Part shown: positions 26,711-35,138 of the stretch, one piece after another
How positions within the stretch are numbered: the first letter of the stretch is position 1
Layout: each line of letters begins with the position of its first letter
DNA from: Sinorhizobium fredii NGR234
Lineage (GTDB): Bacteria; Pseudomonadota; Alphaproteobacteria; Rhizobiales; Rhizobiaceae
Assembly: GCF_000018545.1 (NCBI RefSeq)
Contig: NC_012587.1
Coordinates: 1,054,001 to 1,118,000 of the forward strand
Reading direction: 5' to 3'
DNA: 64,000 nt
Program-made: the position numbers and the translations under genes
The notes under the pieces: model-generated
Told to the model about the DNA's origin: nothing
The model's input: the letters and a program-made list of their open reading frames with translations, nothing else
Database searches by the model: none

Positions 26711-27667
26711 TCAGCCGCGCCGTTCCGCGAGCCATTCGGCCCTGAGGCCCAGCATATACATGGCGATGGTCGAGCCAGCAATGGCGGTAAGATCGGCATG
26801 GTCATAGGCGGGCGCCACCTCGACCACGTCGCTGCCGGCGATATGCAAAGCTCCCAGCTTGCGCAGCACCGAGAGGATCTTGGCGCTGGATGGACCGCCG
26901 GCGACCGGCGTGCCGGTGCCCGGCGCGTAGGCCGGATCCAGGCAATCAATGTCGAAGGTCAAATAGGCCGAACGGCTGCCGACATGCCGGACGATGGTGT
27001 CGGCGATCTCCTCGGCGCGCATTTCTTCGACTTCATAGCCATAGACGATGCGGATGCCGCAGTCGTCGGGCGCATGCGTGCGGATGCCGATCTGAATCGA
27101 CCGCTCGGCGTCGATCAGCCCCTCGCGCGCGGCCCGGCCGACGAAGGAGCCGTGGTCGATGCGGCCCTTCTCGTCCGGCCAGGTATCCTGGTGCGCGTCG
27201 AACTGCACCAGCGCGAGGGGGCCGTGGAGCGCCGCATGGGCCTTGAGGATCGGATAGGTGACGAAGTGGTCGCCGCCAAGCGTCAGCAGGTAGGCGCCCG
27301 ACTTCAGGATCCTTGTCGCCTCCCGCTCGATGGTCGCGGGCGTCTTCGCATGGTTGCCATAGTCGAGCAGGCAGTCGCCGTAGTCGACAGTCGCCATGTC
27401 TGCGAAGAGGTCGCGCTGGAACGGGTATTGCGGATCGTTGTCGAAGATCGCCGAGGCGCGGCGGATCGCCTGCGGACCGAAACGGGCGCCGGGGCGGTTC
27501 GAAGTGGCGGCGTCGAAGGGAATGCCCCAGACGACGGCGTCGACGCCTTTGAGCTGCTTCGTATATTTTCGGCGCATGAAGGAAAGCACGCCGGCATGGG
27601 TCGGGTCCGTGGCCGCACTATGAAGCGAGCGGGTGGTGACGGCGTGATCGATGGTCTTCGGAGCCAT
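26711..27667 (-). CDS. speB: Agmatinase (ureohydrolase)
   Basis: A 318-residue arginase/agmatinase family enzyme. Manganese ligands are in GGDHFVTYP, FDAHQDTW and TFDIDCLDP. The N-terminal GIPFDAATSNRPGARFGP loop is typical of agmatinases. It hydrolyses agmatine to putrescine and urea. An in-frame start at 27742 would run into the upstream gene; ATG 27667 lies three bases after its stop. Proclavaminate or guanidinobutyrate amidino-hydrolase are alternatives, so substrate is moderately sure. Confidence 0.87.
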   Translation of the reverse strand: MAPKTIDHAVTTRSLHSAATDPTHAGVLSFMRRKYTKQLKGVDAVVWGIPFDAATSNRPGARFGPQAIRRASAIFDNDPQYPFQRDLFADMATVDYGDCLLDYGNHAKTPATIEREATRILKSGAYLLTLGGDHFVTYPILKAHAALHGPLALVQFDAHQDTWPDEKGRIDHGSFVGRAAREGLIDAERSIQIGIRTHAPDDCGIRIVYGYEVEEMRAEEIADTIVRHVGSRSAYLTFDIDCLDPAYAPGTGTPVAGGPSSAKILSVLRKLGALHIAGSDVVEVAPAYDHADLTAIAGSTIAMYMLGLRAEWLAERRG

Positions 27668-27669
27668 GG

Positions 27670-28005
27670 TCAGCCCTCTGCCTTGCTGGAGCCATAGGCG
27701 CGTTCGACGCGCGCCACGCGCACCTCGTAGTGGCTGTACCATTCGGCACGGCCCTGCTTTTGCGCGGCGAGATGATCAACGTTTCTCTTCCAGGCTCGGA
27801 TGGAATCTTCATCGCTCCAGTAGGCATTGGTAATTCCGAAGCCGTCAGCGCCGCGCGCGCTTTCAACGCCAAGAAAGCCAGGCTGCTTCCGCGCCAGTTC
27901 CTCCATGGCTTCGGCCATCTCTCCATAGCCGTTGTCGCCGTCGGTTCGGGCCGAGGAGAAGCAAACGACGTAATAGGGCGGGGCAGGCAATTTGGCGAAC
28001 GGCAT
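27670..28005 (-). CDS. Antibiotic biosynthesis monooxygenase-like (ABM) protein
   Basis: A 111-residue dimeric alpha+beta-barrel-type protein: PPYYVVCFSSARTDGD, MAEAMEELARKQPGFLGVESARG, AYWSDEDSIRAWKRNVDHLAAQKQG, WYSHYEVRVARVERAYG. This matches the YbaW-like ABM family often located next to agmatinase. It may be a small oxygenase or heme-binding protein. ATG 28005 has a GGAG site seven bases upstream, so it is preferred over ATG 28017. Co-transcribed with the agmatinase gene (gap 2 bp). Confidence 0.78.
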   Translation of the reverse strand: MPFAKLPAPPYYVVCFSSARTDGDNGYGEMAEAMEELARKQPGFLGVESARGADGFGITNAYWSDEDSIRAWKRNVDHLAAQKQGRAEWYSHYEVRVARVERAYGSSKAEG

Positions 28006-28035
28006 CCGACACTCCATGATCGATCCGCAAAAGAA

Positions 28036-28062
28036 AAAGGCGGAGCTTGAAGCCCCGCCTTT
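28036..28062 (-). terminator. rpsI terminator
   Basis: AAAGGCGG pairs with CCGCCTTT; read on the minus strand it is followed by a T-rich tract (TTTTTCTTTTG). It lies 26 bp beyond the rpsI stop. Confidence 0.8.
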
Positions 28063-28087
28063 CGATCTTCGCAATCCCTGAGCGCGA

Positions 28088-28555
28088 TTAACGCTTCGAG
28101 AACTGGAACGAACGGCGAGCCTTGGCGCGGCCGTACTTCTTGCGCTCGACGACGCGGCTGTCGCGGGTCAGGAAGCCGCCACGCTTCAGAACGGAGCGCA
28201 GGCCCGGTTCGAAGTAGGTGAGCGCCTTGGCGATACCGTGACGAACGGCACCGGCCTGGCCGGAGAGACCGCCGCCGGCAACGGTAGCGTCGACGTCGAA
28301 CTGGCCGTCGCGGGCGGCCGCGACGATCGGCTGCTGCAGGATCATCTGCAGAACCGGACGGGCGAAGTAAGCCGAGAACGGCTTGCCGTTGACGGTGATC
28401 TTGCCGGAGCCGGCCTTGACCCAAACGCGGGCAACGGCGTCCTTGCGCTTGCCGGTCGCGTAGGAGCGGCCCTGCGCGTCGACCTTCTTGACGTGAACCG
28501 GAGCGGCCGGTTCCGCGGTCGTGGCAATTTCCTTGAGAGCGGAAAGGTCAGCCAT
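28088..28555 (-). CDS. rpsI: 30S ribosomal protein S9
   Basis: A 155-residue ribosomal protein with [23 protein letters not shown], the [19 protein letters not shown] core, and a basic C-terminus ending FQFSKR. The N-terminal 25 residues are the extension normal in alphaproteobacteria. Starts two bases after the rplM stop, so rplM-rpsI is one operon. Confidence 0.99.
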   Translation of the reverse strand: MADLSALKEIATTAEPAAPVHVKKVDAQGRSYATGKRKDAVARVWVKAGSGKITVNGKPFSAYFARPVLQMILQQPIVAAARDGQFDVDATVAGGGLSGQAGAVRHGIAKALTYFEPGLRSVLKRGGFLTRDSRVVERKKYGRAKARRSFQFSKR

Positions 28556-28557
28556 TA

Positions 28558-29022
28558 TCAGGCGCTCCTTGTGTTCTTGCTGTTCAGCTTGGCGACGTCG
28601 AGGACGGCCGGCTGCTGTGCTTCATGCGGGTGGTTCGTGCCTGCGTAGACGCGCAGGTTCTTCATCTGCCGGCGGCCGAGCGGGCCACGCGGAACCATGC
28701 GCTCAACGGCCTTCTCGATGACGCGCTCCGGGAAGCGGCCTTCGATGATCTGGCGCGCGGTGCGCTCCTTGATGCCGCCGGGGTAGCCGGTGTGCCAGTA
28801 GTACTTCTTGTCGGTGTACTTCTTGCCGGTGAGAACGGCCTTCTCGGCGTTGATGACGATGACATTGTCGCCGTCGTCGACGTGGGGCGTGAAGGTGGCC
28901 TTATGCTTGCCGCGCAGGCGGTTTGCGATGATGGAAGCGAGGCGACCGACAACGAGGCCTTCGGCGTCGATGAGGATCCACTTCTTCTCCACCTCTGCAG
29001 GCTTCTGAACGAAGGTTGCCAT
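28558..29022 (-). CDS. rplM: 50S ribosomal protein L13
   Basis: A 154-residue L13 with [17 protein letters not shown], a [20 protein letters not shown] segment and [21 protein letters not shown]. It is first in the rplM-rpsI operon and has a strong sigma-70-type promoter at 29137-29165. Confidence 0.99.
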
Positions 29023-29136
29023 ATCTAAAACTCTTTCGTTGGACCCGGTACCAGGCCGGGCGTTTCTTGTTGCTTGCTTTGGCCCCGATCAGGCCAAAAA
29101 AGAAGGCGGCCCGAACAGGACCGCGATCTGCGGCAG

Positions 29137-29165
29137 CTTATACGGAAGCGGGAAAACCAGGTCAA
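29137..29165 (-). promoter_or_regulatory. Sigma-70 promoter of rplM-rpsI
   Basis: On the minus strand TTGACC, a 17-bp spacer and TATAAG form a near-consensus promoter, about 115 bp upstream of the rplM start. Confidence 0.75.
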
Positions 29166-29243
29166 GAGAAGAGTTCCGCACTGTGGTAAAGAAGCGGCAA
29201 TAAAATCAATATGTTAGGTGTGTGGTTTCATGATACCACAATT

Positions 29244-29675
29244 TTAGCGAGGTGGAATCGAGTAGGTTGCGGTGGCATGCGCTGCCAGTTCGTCGCCCGC
29301 GACGGGTTTGATCGATGCGTCGAGAACGGCGAGCCGCTTGCCAAGTTTCAGGATGCGGCAGGTGCATTCGAGCGGTTCGGGGTAGGGCTTTCGCAGAAAG
29401 TTGATGTTGAGGCTGGTGGTGACGGCCAGCGCCACCGGACCGATATGGGCGATCAGCGCGACATAGGCCGAGACGTCGGCAAGTGCGAACAGCGTTGGCC
29501 CGGATACGGTGCCGCCGGGGCGGATATGGCGCTCGTTCGGGTCGAGCCGCATCGTCGCAAAACCAGGGCCGATATTCGTCACGGTGAAGATCTTGCCATC
29601 GGTGTGCACCTGCGGGAAATCCGTGTCGAGAAAGCGATTGAGCTCCTCGACGGTCATGATCGGCAGCAAGGCCAT
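29244..29675 (-). CDS. PaaI-like hotdog thioesterase
   Basis: A 143-residue hotdog-fold protein: FTVTNIGPGFATMRLDPNERH, then RPGGTVSGPTLFALADVSAYVAL, TTSLNINFLRKPYPEPLECTC. The family hydrolyses acyl-CoA thioesters; the substrate is unknown. It is divergent from the enoyl-CoA hydratase gene, so a shared regulatory region of 147 bp may link them in acyl-CoA metabolism. Confidence 0.85.
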   Translation of the reverse strand: MALLPIMTVEELNRFLDTDFPQVHTDGKIFTVTNIGPGFATMRLDPNERHIRPGGTVSGPTLFALADVSAYVALIAHIGPVALAVTTSLNINFLRKPYPEPLECTCRILKLGKRLAVLDASIKPVAGDELAAHATATYSIPPR

Positions 29676-29822
29676 GCGCGTCCCTCCATTCCTGACTGCG
29701 GTTACAGGATGTCTGCGCCTGTCGCGCAAGGCGGAAAATGGTCTTAGGCGGAAATGCCGCGGGGTTGAAAGACCGGTGGCCGCGGCGTACCACGGGCCGA
29801 TTAGGGCTAACGGGAGAACACC

Positions 29823-30644
29823 ATGGCGGATGTCGTCGCATTCAAGAAGGAAGAGCCGAACGGCCTGTTGCTGCGTGAGGTGAACGGGCCGGTCTTGCGG
29901 CTGACGCTCAACAACACCCCGGCCAACGCACTGTCGATCGCGCTGATGCAGGCGCTTGCGGCCGAACTCGACGCCGCTGCCGGCGCGAAGGAGATCAAGG
30001 TCGTCGTCATCGCGGCCACGGGAAAGGTGTTTTCCGCGGGTCACGACCTGAAGGAGATGACGCTGCATCGCGCCGACGAGGATGGGGGCAGGGCGTTTTT
30101 CGAAACCGCCATCCGTCTGGCGGCCGACATTATGTTGAAGATCGCCAGGCTGCCGCAGGCGGTCATCGCGGAGATCGACGGCCTTGCGACGGCGGCGGGC
30201 TGCCAGCTGGTCGCCAGCTGCGATCTGGCGATCTGCACCGACAGTTCGACCTTCTGCACGCCGGGCGTGAATATCGGCCTCTTCTGTTCGACGCCGATGG
30301 TGGCACTGTCGCGCGCCGCGCATCGCAAGCAGGCGATGGAGATGCTGCTGACCGGTGAGACGATCGATGCCTCGACCGCCAAGGATTTCGGCCTCGTCAA
30401 CCGCATCGTGCCGCAGCAATATCTGCGCCAGGTGGTCGACAAATACGCCGCCGTCATCGCCTCCAAGTCGCCGCAGGCGCTGAAGATCGGCAAGGAAGCC
30501 TTTTATCGCCAGGCCGAAATGCCGCTTGCCGACGCCTATGACTATGCGGTCGGCGTGATGGTCGAGAACATGCTGGGAAATGACGCGCAGGAAGGCATCG
30601 GCGCCTTTCTCGGCAAGCGCATGCCGGAGTGGAAGGAAGACTAA
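29823..30644 (+). CDS. Enoyl-CoA hydratase/isomerase family protein
   Basis: A 273-residue crotonase-fold protein with ATGKVFSAGHDLKEM forming part of the oxyanion hole and AEIDGLATAAGCQLVASCDLAI forming the second. The residues resemble ECHDC3-like enoyl-CoA hydratases, and the usual catalytic Glu pair is not obvious. It overlaps the convergent DMT transporter gene by 4 bp at the stops. Physiological substrate unknown. Confidence 0.88.
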   Translation: MADVVAFKKEEPNGLLLREVNGPVLRLTLNNTPANALSIALMQALAAELDAAAGAKEIKVVVIAATGKVFSAGHDLKEMTLHRADEDGGRAFFETAIRLAADIMLKIARLPQAVIAEIDGLATAAGCQLVASCDLAICTDSSTFCTPGVNIGLFCSTPMVALSRAAHRKQAMEMLLTGETIDASTAKDFGLVNRIVPQQYLRQVVDKYAAVIASKSPQALKIGKEAFYRQAEMPLADAYDYAVGVMVENMLGNDAQEGIGAFLGKRMPEWKED

Positions 30645-31477
30645 GCCAGCCTCAGCAGCAGGGCTCCGAGCGCAATCACCAGAGCCGCGGCAATGCGCCA
30701 GACGCTGACGCGTTCCTTGAGGAAGACGACGGAGATCACCACGGCAAAGAGGATGGCGGTCTCTCGCAGCGCCGCGACCGTCGCAACCGGCGCCTTCGTC
30801 ATCGCCCAGAGCGCCAACCCATAGGCGGCGATCGAACCGGCGCCGCCGATCAGTCCGCGCCACCAGTGGTGCCGGACATGCCGCAGCACCGGCTTGACGC
30901 CGCGGCTCGCGAAAGCCCAGGCGAAGAGCAGCACCGGCGGCAGCAGCGCCATCCACAGCGTGTAGGAAATGGCGTTACCGGAGACCCGGGCGCCGATGCC
31001 GTCGACGAAGGTGTAGCTGGCGATGACGCAGGCATTTGAGAGCGCCAGCATGATCGCCTGTTTGCCGCCCCTGCGCGACTCGAAGGCGAGCGTAAGCACG
31101 CCGGCCGAGATTGTCAGGATGCCGGCGAGCGCTCCGCCGCTCAGTTGTTCGCCGACGACGATGCTGCTGGTGGCGGCGACGATCAGCGGCGCGACGCCGC
31201 GCATCAGCGGATAGACGAGGCCGATGTCGCCGGCGCGGTAGGAGGCGGCCACGAGCTGGAAATAGGCAAACTGGAGGACTGCCGAAACGAGTATATAGGG
31301 CCGGGCTTCGGCATTAGGCAGCGGCAGGAAGGGCAGGAAGGGCAGCGCCACGACCGCAGCGCCAAGCGCCACCATGGCGGCGTCCAGCGACTTTTCCGAC
31401 CCCGCTTTGACGAGTGCGTTCCAGATCGCGTGCAGCAGCGCCCCGAAAAGCACGAGCGCAATGACGTCAAGCGGCAA
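30641..31477 (-). CDS. EamA/DMT family transporter
   Basis: A 278-residue protein with ten membrane helices, two EamA repeats, LLHAIWNALVKAG near the start and VFLKERVSVWRIAAALVIALGALLLRL at the end. A TTG at 31477 has a GAGG six bases before it and puts the first helix at the N-terminus; the open frame extends to 31729 but the added 84 residues are low-complexity and would fall in the neighbouring promoter. A substrate cannot be predicted. Confidence 0.82.
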   Translation of the reverse strand: MPLDVIALVLFGALLHAIWNALVKAGSEKSLDAAMVALGAAVVALPFLPFLPLPNAEARPYILVSAVLQFAYFQLVAASYRAGDIGLVYPLMRGVAPLIVAATSSIVVGEQLSGGALAGILTISAGVLTLAFESRRGGKQAIMLALSNACVIASYTFVDGIGARVSGNAISYTLWMALLPPVLLFAWAFASRGVKPVLRHVRHHWWRGLIGGAGSIAAYGLALWAMTKAPVATVAALRETAILFAVVISVVFLKERVSVWRIAAALVIALGALLLRLA

Positions 31478-31727
31478 GATGAACCTCGGCGGGCGATTTG
31501 GAAGGAAGTCTCTGCGTTTTTTTTCGCCTTGCGCACCTCGAAATGCAACCGGAATCGATGGATCGGCGTTGAGATAGAGCGGGGGGAGGCAAAGTGTGTG
31601 CGGCTTTCCGCCCGCTGCCGGCAACGAAACGGTGCAAAGGCCCGGATGCGAACACACCGTCGGTTGACTCGTTGCCACGGGGCGCCAACTATCCGCGCCA
31701 ACGATAACAAGAGCCGGACGTACAAGC

Positions 31728-32156
31728 ATGAACCATGATGTCTACCCGGATCACTACCTCGCCGACATCCTGCGCGACACCAAAACCATTGCGCTCGTGG
31801 GCGCCTCACCGAAGGCGGAGAGGCCGAGCCACCGCGTCATGGCTTTCCTGCTGCGCAAGGGATACCGCGTCATCCCGGTCAATCCCGGTCATGCGGGCCG
31901 GGCGATCCTCGACCAGACCGTTGTCGCAAGGCTCGCGGATATCGCCGAGCCGATCGACATGGTCGACGTCTTTCGCGCCGCCCACGCCTTGCCTGCACTG
32001 GTCGACGAAATCCTCGCGCTAAAGAACCTGCCCAAGGTGATTTGGGGCCAATTGTCGGTTCGTGACGACGAAGCCGCCGCGAGGGCCGAGGCGGCTGGCA
32101 TCAACGTCGTCATGGACCGTTGCCCGGCGATCGAATATCCGCGCCTGATCGGCTGA
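31728..32156 (+). CDS. CoA-binding (YccU) family protein
   Basis: A 142-residue Rossmann-fold protein: TKTIALVGASPKAERPSHRVMAFLLRKGYRVIPVNPG, with WGQLSVRDDEAAARAEAAGINVVMDRC. YccU proteins bind CoA, function uncertain. It precedes metY by 22 bp, an arrangement seen in many rhizobia and suggesting one transcript. Confidence 0.9.
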   Translation: MNHDVYPDHYLADILRDTKTIALVGASPKAERPSHRVMAFLLRKGYRVIPVNPGHAGRAILDQTVVARLADIAEPIDMVDVFRAAHALPALVDEILALKNLPKVIWGQLSVRDDEAAARAEAAGINVVMDRCPAIEYPRLIG

Positions 32157-32178
32157 TCTAGAAAGCATGGAGAATGGA

Positions 32179-33462
32179 ATGACGAAGGCCGGCCCCGGTT
32201 TCAGCACGCTTGCCGTCCACGCGGGGGCTCAGCCCGACCCAACGACGGGGGCGCGGGCGACGCCGATCTATCAGACGACGAGTTTCGTCTTCAACGATGC
32301 GGATCACGCGGCCGCGCTCTTCGGCCTGCAGCAGTTCGGCAATATCTACAGCCGCATCATGAACCCGACGCAGGCGGTGCTCGAAGAGCGCATCGCCGCG
32401 CTCGAAGGCGGCACGGCGGCGCTGGCGACCGCCTCCGGGCATGCGGCCCAGCTTCTCGTCTTCCACACCATCATGGGGCCGGGCGATAATTTCGTCGCCG
32501 CCAGGCAGCTTTACGGTGGTTCCGTCAACCAGTTCGGCCAGGCCTTCAAGTCCTTCGACTGGCAGGTCCGCTGGGCCGATTGCGCCGACCCCGAAAGCTT
32601 CGAGACGCAGATCGACGCGCGCACGAAGGCGATCTTCGTCGAAAGCCTTGCCAATCCCGGCGGCATCTTCGTCGATATCGCCGCCATCGCCGAGGTTGCC
32701 CGCCGGCACGGGCTGCCGCTCATCGTCGACAATACGATGGCGACGCCGTACCTGGTGCGGCCGCTGGAGCACGGCGCCGATATCGTCGTCCACTCGCTCA
32801 CCAAGTTCATCGGCGGCCACGGCAACTCGATGGGCGGGATCATCGTCGACGGCGGCACCTTCGACTGGTCGAAATCCGGGAAATATCCGCTCCTCTCCGA
32901 ACCGCGTCCGGAATATGGCGGCGTCGTGCTGCACCAGGCTTTCGGCAATTTCGCCTTTGCGATCGCGGCGCGCGTCCTCGGTCTTCGCGATTTCGGCCCG
33001 GCGATCTCGCCGTTCAACGCCTTCCTGATCCAGACCGGGGTCGAGACCCTGCCGCTGAGGATGCAGCGCCATTGCGACAATGCGCTCGCGGTGGCGAGAT
33101 GGCTGAAGGGACGGGACGAGGTTTCCTGGATCCGCTATGCCGGGCTCGAGGACGATCCGAACCATGCGCTTCAGAAGCGCTATTCGCCGAAAGGCGCAGG
33201 TGCGGTCTTCACCTTCGGGCTTTCGGGCGGATACGAGGCCGGAAAGCGCTTCGTCGAGGGCCTCGAAATGTTTTCGCACCTCGCCAATATCGGAGACACC
33301 CGTTCGCTGGTCATCCACCCGGCCTCGACGACCCATCGGCAACTGACGCCGGAGCAACAGGTTGCCGCTGGGGCAGGGCCGGATGTGGTGCGTCTGTCGA
33401 TCGGCATTGAGGATGTCGATGATATCATCGCCGACCTGGAGCAGGCGCTCGCAAGCATTTGA
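32179..33462 (+). CDS. metY: O-acetylhomoserine (thiol)-lyase
   Basis: A 427-residue PLP enzyme of the Cys/Met metabolism family. GFSTLAVHAGAQPDPTTGARATPIYQTTSF and IYSRIMNPTQAVLEERIAALEGG are family hallmarks, and the PLP Lys lies in VVHSLTKFIGGHG. It makes homocysteine from O-acetylhomoserine and sulfide. The ATG at 32179 has GGAG at correct spacing; ATG 32167 is an alternative four codons earlier. Confidence 0.93.
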   Translation: MTKAGPGFSTLAVHAGAQPDPTTGARATPIYQTTSFVFNDADHAAALFGLQQFGNIYSRIMNPTQAVLEERIAALEGGTAALATASGHAAQLLVFHTIMGPGDNFVAARQLYGGSVNQFGQAFKSFDWQVRWADCADPESFETQIDARTKAIFVESLANPGGIFVDIAAIAEVARRHGLPLIVDNTMATPYLVRPLEHGADIVVHSLTKFIGGHGNSMGGIIVDGGTFDWSKSGKYPLLSEPRPEYGGVVLHQAFGNFAFAIAARVLGLRDFGPAISPFNAFLIQTGVETLPLRMQRHCDNALAVARWLKGRDEVSWIRYAGLEDDPNHALQKRYSPKGAGAVFTFGLSGGYEAGKRFVEGLEMFSHLANIGDTRSLVIHPASTTHRQLTPEQQVAAGAGPDVVRLSIGIEDVDDIIADLEQALASI

Positions 33463-33501
33463 ACGGGCGAGCGACATGCACGGCTCTTATAGAGGTGCCT
33501 C

Positions 33502-33846
33502 ATGAGTCACATGTTGAAATTCGATCTTTCTTCGATCGAAGCGGAAGTCGGTGCCCCGGCAGCCGAGCGGCTGATCTCCGGAAACCCGCAGTTCCGCACC
33601 TGGAATTTCGAAGAGGCGCCCGGCGGTCTCTATGCGGGCGTCTGGGAGTCGACACCCGGAAAGTGGCGGATCGCCTATGACGAATGGGAATATTTCCATG
33701 TGCTCTCGGGCCATTCGATCGTGACCGAGAATGGCGGAAATCCGGTCCACCTCAAGGCCGGTGACAGCATGGTGCTGCGGCCGGGCTTCGCGGGGACCTG
33801 GGAGGTCATCGAGACGACCCGCAAGGACTACGTGATCCGGCTCTGA
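33502..33846 (+). CDS. Cupin-domain protein (COG3450)
   Basis: A 114-residue single-domain cupin. WESTPGKWRIAYDEWEYFHVLSGHSIVTENGG forms the first motif and LKAGDSMVLRPGFAGTWEVIE the second. Typical of the ureidoglycine-aminohydrolase-like cupin group. It sits 39 bp after metY in the same direction. Function unknown; a metal centre is not complete in the usual form, since the first motif has only one His. Confidence 0.83.
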   Translation: MSHMLKFDLSSIEAEVGAPAAERLISGNPQFRTWNFEEAPGGLYAGVWESTPGKWRIAYDEWEYFHVLSGHSIVTENGGNPVHLKAGDSMVLRPGFAGTWEVIETTRKDYVIRL

Positions 33847-33868
33847 TGCGCGGCTGGTCTCGGCCCGC

Positions 33869-35062
33869 CTAGTCGCCCGTCGCCGAGTTCGCGCCGACGT
33901 CGTTGGTCGGATCGTCGTTGCGGATGAGGCTGTCCGATCCGCCTTCGAGCTTGTTGTTGCGCACCACGTTGTTCTGCGCGAAATCGAGATTGCTGGCGCT
34001 GCTGCCGAACGGATAGGCGGGATCCGTAAAGCAATAGCTGCTGCTGCCGTTGCGCGAATTCAGCCAGACGGCCGGCCGCACGAGGAAGGACGTCCGGTAG
34101 CGGAACGTGTTTCCGACGATTTGATTGTATTGCGGCTTCTGGTGGCGGATGACGCCGCCTTCGCCGCAGTTGCGATAGGCGAATATGCCACCGTTGTCGG
34201 AATGCTCGAAGACGTTGTTGGTAATCCGGTTGTTCGCGGAACCGTCGATGGCGATCAGTTCCCGCTTCTCCGTGGAGATCCCGAAGACATTGTTGCTGAT
34301 CGTGTTGTTGGCGGATTCGGCATCGAGATAGACGGCGACGGCGGTCGATCGGCCGTTGATTTTCGAGTTGACGAGTGCCGCGTTGGTGACGCCGGGACCG
34401 ACATAGAAGGGGATGCCGTCCGGTGCATCGAAGGCAACGTTCTCGAGACGCACGTTCTTCGGCGCCGATGCCTGGGCGAATGCCGTGTGGTCGGGATTCC
34501 GCGACGACGCCTTCATGACCGCGCCATTGGCGTTCTCGCCGAGGCCATAGATGCGGACGAAGCCCTTGATCCTGCAATTGCGGATCGTCACGCTCGAAGG
34601 CGCATCCCAGGGGCCGGAACCGGTTTTCCTGGAGCGGACGGCGACAGCGGTCTTCTCTTTGCGCGATGCGCCTGCGCTGACATCGAGCGTTGCGCCGCCG
34701 CAATCGAGCACCGATCCGGACGCGGCACTGCCCTCGAAGATTAGCGGATGGGTGATGACGTCGGCAGAGGTCAGGCGAAGGCTGCAGGCGAGCGTGATGG
34801 GATTGGTTCCCGGCGCCTTTACCTTGGACTGGGTGTCCGCGTCGCAGCCCGGTTTCGTTTCGACATCCGCCACTGGCGGTGTGGACGGAACTGTCGGAGG
34901 GGTCGAGGGCTCGGTTGGCTTCGTAGGTATCGTCGGCTGACCCGTTACAGGTTGTGTGACCGGGTATCTGAAGGCCGCGTCGGCGACCGTCGCCAGATCG
35001 CTCTGGCAGCCGCTCAAGGCAAGGCTGACGAAAACCAGGCTTGTGAACTTGGTCGGCGGCAT
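33869..35062 (-). CDS. Lipoprotein with right-handed beta-helix domain
   Basis: A 397-residue protein. The signal ends in a lipobox (SLALSGC, Cys at about 19). A Pro/Thr-rich linker (about 38-68) contains repeats such as TPPTVPSTPP. Then a right-handed parallel beta-helix domain has repeated NN and NT turns: NNTISNNVFGIS, NNRITNNVFEHSDNGG, YNQIVGNTF, NNVVRNNKLEGG. Beta-helix proteins include polysaccharide lyases, epimerases and adhesins. No catalytic signature was recognised. It is probably outer-membrane attached. CAGGAG precedes the ATG. Confidence 0.8.
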   Translation of the reverse strand: MPPTKFTSLVFVSLALSGCQSDLATVADAAFRYPVTQPVTGQPTIPTKPTEPSTPPTVPSTPPVADVETKPGCDADTQSKVKAPGTNPITLACSLRLTSADVITHPLIFEGSAASGSVLDCGGATLDVSAGASRKEKTAVAVRSRKTGSGPWDAPSSVTIRNCRIKGFVRIYGLGENANGAVMKASSRNPDHTAFAQASAPKNVRLENVAFDAPDGIPFYVGPGVTNAALVNSKINGRSTAVAVYLDAESANNTISNNVFGISTEKRELIAIDGSANNRITNNVFEHSDNGGIFAYRNCGEGGVIRHQKPQYNQIVGNTFRYRTSFLVRPAVWLNSRNGSSSYCFTDPAYPFGSSASNLDFAQNNVVRNNKLEGGSDSLIRNDDPTNDVGANSATGD

Positions 35063-35138
35063 CGGCGGGCTCCTGTCGCGGTTCCGTTCTCTCCCGAATA
35101 GGGCTCTATGCTTAACCGATTCTGAACGCCGCCCCCGG

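Noticed and set aside
29244..30956. A 570-codon minus-strand frame covering the thioesterase and the enoyl-CoA hydratase
   Set aside because: Only the last 143 codons encode a recognisable hotdog domain. The upstream part is antisense to the enoyl-CoA hydratase gene.
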